From Sulfobacillus benefaciens (GTDB lineage: Bacteria > Bacillota > Sulfobacillia > Sulfobacillales > Sulfobacillaceae), in the NCBI GenBank assembly GCA_003023725.1, contig PXYT01000001.1, positions 1 through 64,000 of the forward strand: a DNA stretch of 64,000 bases. Reading direction: 5' to 3'. Position numbers and translations under genes: made by a program. Of the stretch, positions 8,737 to 18,059 are shown piece by piece. Numbering within the stretch: position 1 is the first letter of the stretch; the number at the start of each line of letters is the position of its first letter. The notes under the pieces were generated by a model. It had not been told where the DNA came from and searched no databases. It saw nothing but the letters and a program-made list of their open reading frames with translations.

Positions 8737-10035
8737 ATGAAGCAATTACGTTATCTCATCACCATAGCTATTCTGGGAGCAACGGTTCTGGCAGGCTGCG
8801 GAGTGTTTTCGGGACGGCCCGGCTGGCCCGATGTTGCCGACGCCCAAATTGGGGCATTGAACTGGACTAGTTACGGGCTAGGCGGGTCACACAACACCGT
8901 GGTGGACCCCGGTGCCAATTTCAGCGCCAACTGGACACGGCAGTTTTCTCAGCCCTTGATGCAACCGGCCGTAGTCCGCGGAGTGGTCTACGTGGGGGGA
9001 ATCGGAACCCAGCCGGCAGTGTATGCCCTCAATGCCAAAACCGGGAAGACTCTGTGGAAAACACCGCTCGATAATCAGGTCATGACAACCCCGGTGGTGG
9101 TAAATGGGGAAGTTTTCGTGGGCACCGGCAATCATAACTTTCCCGTAAGTCATGTACCGCAATACGGCACCAACATTGTGCGGGGCAATGGCCCCAATGC
9201 CATCTACGCCCTGAGCGCCAAAAACGGAAAAATCATCTGGAAACACAGTACACCGGGAGAAAATATGCCAACCTTTGTCTACCGTAATAATACATTATAC
9301 AGCGCCAACGGCAGTGATGAGGTTCTGGCACTGAATGCCACCAACGGACAGACCCAATGGAAACTCCCTATTGGCTCCTACGTCAGCATGTCCTCACCGG
9401 AACTCGTCGGAAATCTTCTGTACTTCGGTGGTGCTCATCCCTACGCCATGTATGCCATCAACGTCAAAACCCATCGCATCCAGTGGATGCATACGTTTCC
9501 GCATCCCCTCGGCGGTTCGGATGACGTTTCGCCGGCCGTGTCCGGCAACAACGTCTATGTGGACGCGGTCGTAGCTGTTCACGGAAAACCGCATGAAGTA
9601 TTTTACGCGTTTAACCGTCAGAACGGCCGTCTTGAATGGACGTTTGATGAAGGCACCGGAAAGATTCCCCATGGCCCTCACGGGGGTCCCCGGGACGAAA
9701 CGGTGGCACCCTTGGTCCACAACAACACAATTTACATAGGCAGCCCGCTCAACAACATACTATATGCATTAAACTCTCAGAACGGCCAATTGCTTTGGAA
9801 ACAACAACTAAATGGCACTCTGATGCAATCCCCCATTGCCCATAACGGGATCCTGTATGTTGGCGACACCAAGGGCCGATTTCTAGCCATCCAGGCCTCT
9901 AATGGAAAAATATTGGGATCTCGACAGTTTAAAGGACCTTTTATGCCTTCCAGTCCGGTTCTCGTTGGTCACACCATTTTTACCGGAACCCGTTTAGGAG
10001 AGTTTATGGCAGTCCCCTTATCCACACTGCATTAA
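8737..10035 (+). CDS. Lipoprotein with PQQ-type beta-propeller repeats
   Basis: 432 residues. A lipoprotein signal peptide (LVAGC-like lipobox ATVLAGC) precedes about seven repeats of the PQQ-enzyme/BamB type, recognisable as YALNAKTGKTLWK, YALSAKNGKIIWK, LALNATNGQTQWK, YALNSQNGQLLWK. The protein would be lipid-anchored on the outer face of the membrane. Catalytic residues of quinoprotein dehydrogenases are not evident, so a binding or scaffolding role is as likely as an enzyme. It is a single-gene unit; a strong stem-loop lies about 180 bases downstream. Confidence 0.8.
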   Translation: MKQLRYLITIAILGATVLAGCGVFSGRPGWPDVADAQIGALNWTSYGLGGSHNTVVDPGANFSANWTRQFSQPLMQPAVVRGVVYVGGIGTQPAVYALNAKTGKTLWKTPLDNQVMTTPVVVNGEVFVGTGNHNFPVSHVPQYGTNIVRGNGPNAIYALSAKNGKIIWKHSTPGENMPTFVYRNNTLYSANGSDEVLALNATNGQTQWKLPIGSYVSMSSPELVGNLLYFGGAHPYAMYAINVKTHRIQWMHTFPHPLGGSDDVSPAVSGNNVYVDAVVAVHGKPHEVFYAFNRQNGRLEWTFDEGTGKIPHGPHGGPRDETVAPLVHNNTIYIGSPLNNILYALNSQNGQLLWKQQLNGTLMQSPIAHNGILYVGDTKGRFLAIQASNGKILGSRQFKGPFMPSSPVLVGHTIFTGTRLGEFMAVPLSTLH

Positions 10036-10400
10036 ATTTACTGGGAAAGGAGCCTCCTGCTTTACTCCTTACCCGCTCTTTTTCGCGGTTGGCTGTCCTC
10101 TCGCGTGAACATCAGAGGCGCCATCCATTGTTCAAAGATTCACGCCTTGGACCTGCAGCAATTTCCACTACATCCCGGCTTTGTTGCCAACTTGGCGGCA
10201 CTGCTTTTCTCTCCCAAACGGCAAGCCATGCCGTTTGGGATTTTGGCGCGTGTCAGCCGAGGAGGGAAGAGGATATGCTTGCCTAGCCCGAAACCAGTTT
10301 AAAAATTCCGCCAAAGCTTCCGGGCCACACACCCAAGGCAGCGACAGAGCATAATTCTGTCCACCAAACGCATTTTTCCCTACCCAGGAATATTCCCGCC
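10036..10400. other. Intergenic stretch between convergent genes
   Basis: 365 bases with no supportable gene. It contains the 11-bp stem-loop at 10213-10239, listed separately; the remainder has no recognisable feature. Confidence 0.5.
10213..10244 (+). terminator. Stem-loop, probable terminator
   Basis: Perfect 11-bp stem CCCAAACGGCA/TGCCGTTTGGG with a 5-base loop, followed on the plus strand by ATTTT. The T tract is short and it lies about 180 bases after the lipoprotein stop, so it is a plausible but imperfect intrinsic terminator between convergent genes. Confidence 0.5.
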
Positions 10401-11198
10401 TTAACGCGCTCTTAAAAAGCTGTCGATGACGGACGCCACTTGCTCGGGAGATTCGATCATGGGATAGTGACCAGCAGAGGAAATTTGGACAAAACGTGCT
10501 CCCGGAATCTGTTGCAAAGGTTCCGAATCGGATGCCAGCATTCGGTCATGCTCACCCCGAATTACCAGAGTCGGACAGTGGATACGAGGCAAAAGATGCT
10601 CAATGTCGGTGCTCAGATTAGTATGAAGCGTCTGTTCCAAAACATGGCGGGTGATTTTTCGAATCGCTTCTTTTTGTTTCGTCACCACGTCCGGAGCCGG
10701 CACACGGTAAAAAGCCTGCATCCAAATACGATTAAGAATCTCGGGTTGACGGTGTTCGGGCGTCCGGTAAATTAACTTTTCCACCCGCTGCAAATGTCGT
10801 TTGGTTGTGCGAGAAACCGAAGGGGCACTACCACCCGGAAAAGTGTCAAGCACAACCAGAGCGTTCACATAATGGCGTACTTTGGCTGCAATGAATAACG
10901 CTCCCGCCCCGCCGAAGGAATGACCGATTAACGTTACCGGCTGAATATTCCAACGACGGATAAGTCGGATCGTATCACGGGCATAATCTTCGATGGCATA
11001 CCCAGCTGGGGGCTTGTCGGTGTCCCCGAATCCACGCACATCCACAAGATAAGCCCGGTAGAACTCCATCGGCAAATGATTGAGCAGGGGGTACCAACTC
11101 TCTTTGGACATCAGCCAGCCATGCAAAAACAATAAAGGATGGGATCCTGTACCGACAACATCAAAAGATACGGATATATTGCCAACCGATACATACAT
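10401..11198 (-). CDS. Alpha/beta hydrolase
   Basis: 265 residues, standard single-domain alpha/beta hydrolase. LLFLHGW (oxyanion-hole HG) is near residue 26, the nucleophile elbow GHSFGG gives Ser94, an acid is in VIRGEHDRM and the catalytic His is in SSAGHYPMIE. A cap region lies between residues 130 and 200. The substrate cannot be inferred; the set includes esterases, epoxide hydrolases and C-C hydrolases. ATG 11198 follows AAGAAGGA at a good distance. It stands alone, divergent from the next lipoprotein gene. Confidence 0.85.
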   Translation of the reverse strand: MYVSVGNISVSFDVVGTGSHPLLFLHGWLMSKESWYPLLNHLPMEFYRAYLVDVRGFGDTDKPPAGYAIEDYARDTIRLIRRWNIQPVTLIGHSFGGAGALFIAAKVRHYVNALVVLDTFPGGSAPSVSRTTKRHLQRVEKLIYRTPEHRQPEILNRIWMQAFYRVPAPDVVTKQKEAIRKITRHVLEQTLHTNLSTDIEHLLPRIHCPTLVIRGEHDRMLASDSEPLQQIPGARFVQISSAGHYPMIESPEQVASVIDSFLRAR

Positions 11199-11375
11199 CG
11201 TCTAATCCTTCTTTTCCATTTAAATTCGGGCAAGAATATGCTATACCCATTCTTGTCCATTATTTTACGCGGCAAAGGGATTTTTGGCATCTATTTATTT
11301 GCCACCAGGTCTGATGTGTAACCCACTGAGGTCGTTCATCGTTATTATCAACAGAAGACAGAGGAGGAGACAGAC

Positions 11376-12401
11376 ATGAAGCGGCGAATATATTACATCA
11401 CAGGCAGTGCTCTCGCACTCCTCTCATTAACCGGTTGCGGACTGAACGGAACATCTGCTGCCACATCCGGACACGGCGCGAATAATTCTACGGTATCCGG
11501 AACAGTGACGGCCACGGGACATCAGTCCAGTTCAAACAACAGCCAACACAAAAATGCCCCTAACACCAGCGCGACACCTTCGGACAATTATGACACACCA
11601 CCGAATGCCTCCTCCTCGCCATCATCTGGTCAGGGATCGACCTTTTCGGCGAGCTCCAGAGCTGCAGCGCCATTCAACCCAGTAATTCTCCAAGCCATGT
11701 CCGTTATCAGGCGGTCTACGGATTTGCCGCTGGAAGCTCCCGAAGTGGTTCCCCTAACCGCATACAGCCCAGCAGACGGCTATTTGACGGCCATAACCTT
11801 AACAGCACCGGATTACTGGCTTGTGCAGTTACGGGACACGACGGTGCGAGAGCCAGTAAATTCCCGCAACATCTCGCATACTCTCAGCCCAACCCCCGCC
11901 GTCGGCTCGTTCGGCATTAACCAACTGGCCAGCAACCAGGTTGGCACGCCCTCACTCGACAACACCACATTACGTCAGTTTAATCCTCTGTGGCATCCCA
12001 ATCAAAGTATTTTGAACGCCACCGGCAAAGAACGCCTCGTGGTAGGCGGGCCTCGCTCCGGTCTGGGTGCAACCGCCTACGGCTTTCACGGCACCTTCAA
12101 CAACGCCAAAGTTATGTGGGCAGAGGGAAACTGGACCATTGAAGTCGCTGGCGGCAGCCCTCGCTACGAACAGGACACAGCCTATCATCTTGTCAACTAT
12201 TTGCACTCCCACTACCTTCCTCCCTACCCCGGACTGATTATGATTCAACTCACACATGAAGGACGGGGAAACAAAACTCAGGCCGTTACACATATGGATT
12301 GGATTGATGGACAGTACCTGATGCATATTGACACTCGAATTCCAGGATTGCAAAATCCGGTGAGTGCGGCCAAGATGGCTGTATCATGGAGCCATTACTA
12401 A
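11376..12401 (+). CDS. Lipoprotein of unknown function
   Basis: 341 residues. Signal peptide with lipobox LSLTGC, then roughly 75 residues of Ser/Thr/Asn/Gly-rich low-complexity linker, then a globular part of about 230 residues (from about PFNPVILQAM) with no domain I recognise. The linker would hold the domain off the membrane surface. The GAGGAGGAGA ribosome binding site before ATG 11376 is strong. It is a single-gene unit. The composition is typical of extracytoplasmic lipoproteins in acidophilic Firmicutes, but no function can be claimed. Confidence 0.75.
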   Translation: MKRRIYYITGSALALLSLTGCGLNGTSAATSGHGANNSTVSGTVTATGHQSSSNNSQHKNAPNTSATPSDNYDTPPNASSSPSSGQGSTFSASSRAAAPFNPVILQAMSVIRRSTDLPLEAPEVVPLTAYSPADGYLTAITLTAPDYWLVQLRDTTVREPVNSRNISHTLSPTPAVGSFGINQLASNQVGTPSLDNTTLRQFNPLWHPNQSILNATGKERLVVGGPRSGLGATAYGFHGTFNNAKVMWAEGNWTIEVAGGSPRYEQDTAYHLVNYLHSHYLPPYPGLIMIQLTHEGRGNKTQAVTHMDWIDGQYLMHIDTRIPGLQNPVSAAKMAVSWSHY

Positions 12402-13021
12402 GCTCTTCAAACTTTCCTGCCCCTTGCAGGATGAGGGCGATTTCTAACACCCTGGTTAATTTCCCCGTCATGTTCCAGCTGTCCGGTGCGTCTTGTTCCC
12501 CTGCACTCGCTGATGGTCTGGAGGAATAACCATCCCGAACGCATACGAGTTATCAGAGCCCAGGACACAAGAGGAGCCGCCACCAAACTTCGCCACCTCC
12601 CTGCGTGTTCACCTCCTGTCAGAAAAACGACAACGGTTTACTTCTCTTTCCGTTGCTGCATTGAGAAGCAAAGCCCTCTCTCGTTGCACGGCATCTGGAT
12701 GACCTGCTTCCCGTGTTGTGGGATACAATACTGGGGTTATAACGGTTTCCCTCGATCCATCCACCTCATGTTAGCCGTTTGATCTTTCCAGCCATCAGTT
12801 ATGTACAACCTGGTGGGCACCAATCGACACTCGTCACTAGAACTTCGATCCCCTTCACACCGAAGGGAGATATTGTGACCGTTTTGTTGCCAGCCGGTAG
12901 CCGGCTCGTTATTCTCCGGCCCTTGTCATCAAAGATTTACGATCCGCCTTGAGTCACATTCAACTCCGGTGGTCTTGTTCAGCATCGCCTCTTACACAAT
13001 GTTGTTCGGCCTTCGCATGGT
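12402..13021. other. Intergenic stretch, no gene recognised
   Basis: 620 bases between convergent genes. Short open frames occur (for example 12486-12782 plus), but they have no ribosome binding site, are rich in Cys, Arg and Pro and match nothing known to me. No clear terminator with a T tract was found. Confidence 0.5.
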
Positions 13022-13999
13022 TTATCTCGGATCATCGCCCAACAAGCCGGCCGCAGGAATATGCCCCATTTTTCCGGATTGAAAATCCTCTATGGCCTGA
13101 AGAATTTCCGCACGGGTGTTCATCACAAAAGGGCCATAGGAAAAAACCGGTTCGCGAAGGGGAGAACCTCCCAAAAGGAGAACTTCCAGCCTCGGAGTCT
13201 TCGCACTTTGAATTCGGGCAGCTTGAATCCCCAGAACATCTCCGGCTCCCAATACGATCGCCTCACCTTCGGTAATGGGTACGTCCTCTCCCACGACTCC
13301 CTCCCCAGCCAATGCATACACCACAGCATTGAATCCTTGCGGCCACAAGAGCCGTAGTTGCGAGCCGGGCGGAAGACTAACGTGTGCATAGGTAATGGGG
13401 GTTCTGGTCAACCCCGGTCCCCTAAATCCCTCGAGTTCCCCGGCAATTAAGCGAATCACAGCGCTACCATCGGCAGAAGTCAGTAACTGCACTTGGTCAG
13501 ATTCAATACTTTGATATCGCGGTGGCACCATTTTTAGTTTTCGGGGCAAGTTCACCCACAACTGCACCCCATGAAAAAGCCCTCCTCGCTTCACAAGATC
13601 GTCCGGAGGCATCTCGTCGTGCAGAAGACCGCTTCCCGCTGTCATCCACTGAGTTGCTCCGTTAGTAATGAGACCTCCGCCCCCATGGGAATCCCGGTGC
13701 CGAAATGCTCCATCCACGATGTAGGTCACGGTTTCAAAGCCGCGGTGCGGGTGCCAGGGGGCTCCCTTTGCTTCTCCGGGTGCATATTCGACAGCCCCCA
13801 TGTGGTCTAGCAAAAGAAACGGGTCGCTCATCGCAAAAGGAATGTCCCGGGAGGGAAAAGGGCGGCGCACCGGAAATCCCGCACCCTCTAAAAACCGAGG
13901 TGCCTGTGTTCGGACGAGGACCTCCTTAGTCCTTAAAGACTGATCCGGTTCCCGCAAACGGGGCAGAAGTAAAATATTGTCAGGTTCCACTGCCGGCAT
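13022..13999 (-). CDS. Pirin family protein
   Basis: 325 residues, double cupin of the pirin family. The N-terminal cupin has metal-binding marks HPHRGFETVTY and the later LHDE, in the order expected. The C-terminal pirin domain includes LLLGGSPLREPVFSYGPFVMNT. Bacterial pirins bind iron; some act as quercetinases, others as regulators. The start ATG 13999 has AAAAAGGAG about 10 bases upstream. No functional partner is adjacent. Confidence 0.87.
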   Translation of the reverse strand: MPAVEPDNILLLPRLREPDQSLRTKEVLVRTQAPRFLEGAGFPVRRPFPSRDIPFAMSDPFLLLDHMGAVEYAPGEAKGAPWHPHRGFETVTYIVDGAFRHRDSHGGGGLITNGATQWMTAGSGLLHDEMPPDDLVKRGGLFHGVQLWVNLPRKLKMVPPRYQSIESDQVQLLTSADGSAVIRLIAGELEGFRGPGLTRTPITYAHVSLPPGSQLRLLWPQGFNAVVYALAGEGVVGEDVPITEGEAIVLGAGDVLGIQAARIQSAKTPRLEVLLLGGSPLREPVFSYGPFVMNTRAEILQAIEDFQSGKMGHIPAAGLLGDDPR

Positions 14000-14323
14000 A
14001 ATTCTGATGCTCCTTTTTATCAGGGTAATTAGTCCTACTGCTATTCCTTTATATTATAAACCCAGAAACAAACCCAAAAATCCCCCCTGTTTCCACCCAA
14101 AATAGGAGATCCCAAAAGAGCGCAAGACCTCTCGATCTTCCCACCGCATCCCATGGCCTGGGTTTTTTTCTTTAACCCTTACTATCCTTGCCCAACCACT
14201 CCCACGAAATCATGAAATTTTGTGTTATCATTTCTCAGTAGCGTGTATAATTTTTACCCTTTTAAAACAAGTCAGGCAATTTTTGCGATCATCCTTGATG
14301 CCGCCGCAAGGAGAAAACAAATT
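14000..14323. other. Divergent intergenic region with promoter-like elements
   Basis: 324 bases. A small CCCA/TGGG hairpin followed by seven T (14150-14169) looks like a weak plus-strand terminator. A TATAAT hexamer at 14246-14251 is a candidate -10 for the downstream oxidase gene, without a good -35. Confidence 0.4.
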
Positions 14324-16825
14324 ATGCAAACATTCGCTGAAGGGTCGTTGCACCAAAGCATTCAAAATCTCCTTGTTCCAATCGATTCAGAGCAAAAACA
14401 GCAGTTTATGGTGACGCTGGCTCCGTTTTTTGGAAATCGCCTCCTTCTCCAAGCGGACCGCTTAACAGCCTACAGCTATGACGCGACGGCAGAACAATAC
14501 CGTCCGGATGCCGCGTTAGTCGTCGAAAATGAAGATGAACTCAGGCGAGTTCTGGAAGCGGCGGACAAATTCGGTATCCCAGTGATTGCCCGCGGGTCCG
14601 GAAGCAACATCAGCGGGGGCACTCTGCCCATCGTGGGTGGTATCGTCCTTTCCCTGACGCGTCTGAAACACATCCGGAAGATAGATCCCGAAAACAGGTC
14701 GGCGACCGTAGAACCCGGTGTAGTCAACGCCGATTTGCAGATGGCTTTAAAGCCTTATGGATTCTTTTTTCCACCTGACCCCGCAAGCCACCGCATTGCC
14801 ACTGTCGGCGGCAATGTGGCAGAAGGATCCGGCGGCCCGCACTGCGTAAAGTATGGTACTACCACTCACTATGTCAGATCGTTGCGGGTGCTGTTGGCAG
14901 ATGGTACGCCTGTGGTGTGTTCGGATAAATTCACACGGGTCGACTGGCCTGGTTTATTAACCGGATCGGAAGGAACACTGGCGGTCATCACCGAAATGAC
15001 AGTCCGTATTCTTCCTCTGCCTTCTCATACCGGTATGCTGCTCGCAGGATTTTCATCGGTCGTGGAAGCGGTGTCGGCCGTTTCCGGGATCGTGCGGGCC
15101 AGGCAAATTCCCTCGACCTTGGAACTTTTGGACAAAGCCACGTTGGATACTGTCAGACCGTTCATTAACGCCGGCTATCCGAATTCCGAGGCTGTGCTGT
15201 TAATTGAGGTCGATGGCTCAGAAGCCTCCGTACAACAACAACTAGAGCAACTGGTGGCTATTTTAAAGACGTTTCATGCTGAACCTATAGTGGTTGCCGA
15301 AACACCTGAACAAGCCGACAGGCTGATGGCGGCACGGCGATCAGCTTATGGAGCCGCGGCCCGACTGGCATCACATGTTTGGACCCAAGATGTCACCGTT
15401 CCCCGACCTCTTTTGGCCGACATGATGAGCCACGTCCTCACTATTGCCCGGCATTATGCTCTGTCCATTAACACCGTAGCTCATGCCGGCGACGGTAACC
15501 TGCACCCCCTTATCCCGTTTCACCCCGACAACCGGGACGAAGTGGACCGCATGCGAGCGGCCGATCATGACATCCTGCAAAAAGCCACCGAGCTGGGCGG
15601 CTCCATAACCGGAGAGCACGGTATCGGCATAGACAAGCTCCATGAACTGCCGCTTATGTTTTCTGAAGATGAATTAAGTGCCATGTATGCCGTAAAAAGA
15701 GCATTCGACCCGCGAGGACTACTCAATCCCGGAAAGGCAGTCTTACCTGTTACTGCGGAACCGTCCGTCTCCGCCCCACCCCAATACCCGCCCTTGCCTG
15801 GCTCCCTGGAACCCGGTTCTATTCCGGAACTGAGGGAGATACTCCGCAACGCCGAATTTCAGCATGCGCCTCTAGGCACTGATCAAAACCGCTATCAGGG
15901 TGAATGCCGGATATCTTTAACACATCTTCGAAACATTGTGGATTTCGATCCCGATAACATGACCATCACTGTGGAAGCCGGTATGCCTTTCGAGGATTTC
16001 GCCGCGTTTCTCCGTGATCACCGGCTTATGTTTCCACCCGTCCCCCTCCATTCTCAACAAACACTGGGAGCACTCGTAGCGGAAGGGCTGCCCCATCTCA
16101 CCCAATTTGGCTACGGCCCTTTGAAGAACTGGATTCTGGGTGTAGAAGTCGTTGATGGACGGGGTTGCCTTCTCCGTTTCGGACGCAAGATCATGAAAAA
16201 TGTCGCTGGGCTGGATATGCCCAAACTTTTTATTGGTTCACTCGGTCAGTACGGGATTATCACCACCATCATCTTGCGGTTGCAACCCGAAATTCCCACT
16301 CCCCGTGTTTACACTTTAGAGCGTGGGGCACTGACCGGGACGAAAGACCAGGATTTGGTCCGCAAGCTGTCCCCTTTGGCACCGGGCGTCCAAGGACTGT
16401 GGATGTTTTCGGGGCAAATCGTGATTTTTCTCGATGGCCGGGATTTGGCTACACAGGAAAGTCAACTACAAACGGTTTTGCAGGATCTGAACTGTTCGTA
16501 TCAAACCCACGAAGCAGCGCCTGTTATCGCAATGACGCAATCCTTCCTTTCCGGTTTGTATCACCGGGCGTATGATAACAATCAGGCGATTATTCTGGGA
16601 TGTGGACAGGCCGAGGGGGTCCGCGATCCTTACTATCTGCAGTTGGACGGCAGTCTATGGATAGCGCCGGAGACGAACCAGAACCTTAAGGCATTTCCGG
16701 GATCACGCCGCTTAGACCAATCGGGGTGGCACATCCTGGGGCCGGAAGATCCGCATTTGGCAGCCATTGCGGAGAGAATCAAACACTATTTCGATCCCGC
16801 CAAAATCTTAACCCACGTTCCATAA
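14324..16825 (+). CDS. Fused FAD-linked oxidase, GlcD-GlcE-like
   Basis: 833 residues joining two FAD-binding PCMH-type units. Residues 1-480 match a GlcD/lactate-dehydrogenase-type subunit: IARGSGSNISGG and VGGNVAEGSGGPHCVKYG contact FAD, and HAGDGNLHPLIPF with GEHGIGIDKL are typical of its C-terminal domain. Residues 490-833 resemble the shorter GlcE subunit (GALVAEGLPHLTQFGYG, GRKIMKNVAGLDMPKLFIGSLG). In glycolate oxidase these are separate proteins working with an iron-sulfur subunit GlcF, which is absent here. The start at 14324 follows AAGGAG; the frame is open upstream without homology. Next to it, a DapA-like aldolase suggests 2-hydroxy/2-oxo acid catabolism. Confidence 0.8.
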   Translation: MQTFAEGSLHQSIQNLLVPIDSEQKQQFMVTLAPFFGNRLLLQADRLTAYSYDATAEQYRPDAALVVENEDELRRVLEAADKFGIPVIARGSGSNISGGTLPIVGGIVLSLTRLKHIRKIDPENRSATVEPGVVNADLQMALKPYGFFFPPDPASHRIATVGGNVAEGSGGPHCVKYGTTTHYVRSLRVLLADGTPVVCSDKFTRVDWPGLLTGSEGTLAVITEMTVRILPLPSHTGMLLAGFSSVVEAVSAVSGIVRARQIPSTLELLDKATLDTVRPFINAGYPNSEAVLLIEVDGSEASVQQQLEQLVAILKTFHAEPIVVAETPEQADRLMAARRSAYGAAARLASHVWTQDVTVPRPLLADMMSHVLTIARHYALSINTVAHAGDGNLHPLIPFHPDNRDEVDRMRAADHDILQKATELGGSITGEHGIGIDKLHELPLMFSEDELSAMYAVKRAFDPRGLLNPGKAVLPVTAEPSVSAPPQYPPLPGSLEPGSIPELREILRNAEFQHAPLGTDQNRYQGECRISLTHLRNIVDFDPDNMTITVEAGMPFEDFAAFLRDHRLMFPPVPLHSQQTLGALVAEGLPHLTQFGYGPLKNWILGVEVVDGRGCLLRFGRKIMKNVAGLDMPKLFIGSLGQYGIITTIILRLQPEIPTPRVYTLERGALTGTKDQDLVRKLSPLAPGVQGLWMFSGQIVIFLDGRDLATQESQLQTVLQDLNCSYQTHEAAPVIAMTQSFLSGLYHRAYDNNQAIILGCGQAEGVRDPYYLQLDGSLWIAPETNQNLKAFPGSRRLDQSGWHILGPEDPHLAAIAERIKHYFDPAKILTHVP

Positions 16826-16897
16826 TCTGCCCTTCCACCCGGAAAGGACTATTTATCCGTTAAATCCCATCACGCAAACACGAAGGAGAACAAAGAA

Positions 16898-17791
16898 ATG
16901 AGCGAAACTGTCCTGCAAACTGCCTTGATTACGCCTGTAACGTCGGATGGCGAACTGGATGAAAACGCCTTGGACCGTCTGGTCCCTCGTATTTTGGCAG
17001 CCGAAACTCTAGGATTTTCCATCTTGGGATCAACCGGGGAAGGCGCCAGTGCATCGCTTAACCTGCGCAGACAAATGCGCGAAGCAGTCCTGAAGCGGGT
17101 CGGCGGACACCGGGAAGTCTATAGCGGAATTATCAGTACCGTCCCGGACGAAATCCGACGCGATGTGGACGCCTGCCGAGACTTACCTCTGACGGGATTG
17201 CTCATTCCGCCGCCGGCGTACTATCCCTTGGATTCTCAAGATTTGGAACAATTTTACCGGGAACTGGCCGATTTCGTGCCTGTTCCTATTATGCTATATA
17301 ACATTCCCCCCTATACCAAAGTGAGCATTCCGCCCGAGACCGTGGCCAAATTGGCCGTTCATCCGAATATTATGGGGATAAAAGACAGCAGCCGCGATCT
17401 CGATTATTATCTTCGTGTTTTGCACCTGACCCAATCGGTGCCGGGCTTCAAAGTGTTAATCGGGACCGACACCTTAATCTTGCCTGCATTAGCCGCAGGA
17501 GGGCACGGCGCCGTCGTAGCATCGGGCAATATTGTGCCCGAATGGATAGCCGATCTTGTTCACAGTGCGGAACGCGGGGACTTTAGTCACGCCCGTGTCA
17601 TGGAAAGCCAGTTGATCGAGCTAGCCAATGCGTTAGGCCGGGCGGACGGAATCCGTGGATTCAAATTTGCCGCAGCTGCCATCGACCGCCACCAGGGTTG
17701 CCTCATCGCCCCCTATCACGCGCTGGATAAAGAATCTCCCGCGGCCCTGGCCATCCTGGACGTGCTCAAACGCTACCATCTCATCAGCTGA
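16898..17791 (+). CDS. DapA-superfamily aldolase/lyase (not the lysine-pathway copy)
   Basis: 297 residues, class I aldolase of the dihydrodipicolinate synthase/N-acetylneuraminate lyase superfamily. GSTGEGASASL is the phosphate/substrate loop, YNIPPYTK the tyrosine motif and IMGIKDSSRD holds the Schiff-base lysine. It is divergent from the dapA at 47532-48494, which sits in the dap cluster, so this paralogue more likely cleaves a sugar-derived 2-oxo acid such as a 2-keto-3-deoxy acid or 4-hydroxy-2-oxoglutarate. It follows the GlcD-GlcE-like fusion by 72 bases with its own AAGGAG site, probably one operon. A terminator follows. Confidence 0.8.
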   Translation: MSETVLQTALITPVTSDGELDENALDRLVPRILAAETLGFSILGSTGEGASASLNLRRQMREAVLKRVGGHREVYSGIISTVPDEIRRDVDACRDLPLTGLLIPPPAYYPLDSQDLEQFYRELADFVPVPIMLYNIPPYTKVSIPPETVAKLAVHPNIMGIKDSSRDLDYYLRVLHLTQSVPGFKVLIGTDTLILPALAAGGHGAVVASGNIVPEWIADLVHSAERGDFSHARVMESQLIELANALGRADGIRGFKFAAAAIDRHQGCLIAPYHALDKESPAALAILDVLKRYHLIS

Positions 17792-17831
17792 TATGGCCGC
17801 AAGACCCTCCTGGTGATACCCCTTTCCGACC

Positions 17832-17857
17832 AAAAAGCCGCCTTAGGGCGGTTTTTT
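17832..17857 (+). terminator. Rho-independent terminator after the oxidase-aldolase pair
   Basis: A CCGCC/GGCGG stem with a TTAG loop, preceded by five A and followed by six T. It is therefore intrinsic on the plus strand and nearly symmetrical. It lies 40 bases past the aldolase stop. Confidence 0.85.
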
Positions 17858-18013
17858 GATCGAATTCAGGCAGTGTTCATCTTCTTGCCGCTACAGGCGA
17901 ATAAGGGGCATAGTCCCGAACGAAGCACAAGCAGGACATCTTTTGGAAGGACAACGCACCGGTGTATCTGTATCGAGATGCCTTCGTCATCTCAGGGTGT
18001 TTGTGTTTCCGCT

Positions 18014-18043
18014 CGAATAGAAAACCGGATAGGGGTCACACTA
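18014..18043 (+). promoter_or_regulatory. Candidate forespore (sigma-G type) promoter of the ger operon
   Basis: CGAATA (18014-18019) and CACACTA (18037-18043), separated by 17 bases, each differ by one base from the Bacillus sigma-G elements TGAATA and CATACTA. The element lies 16 bases before the start of the gerA-type gene, whose relatives are forespore-expressed. Evidence is by consensus only. Confidence 0.5.
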
Positions 18044-18059
18044 CCGCCAGGAGGATGTT

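Noticed and set aside
12486-12782. 98-codon frame in the gap before the pirin gene
   Set aside because: No start signal, odd Cys/Arg/Pro-rich composition, no match to anything known to me.
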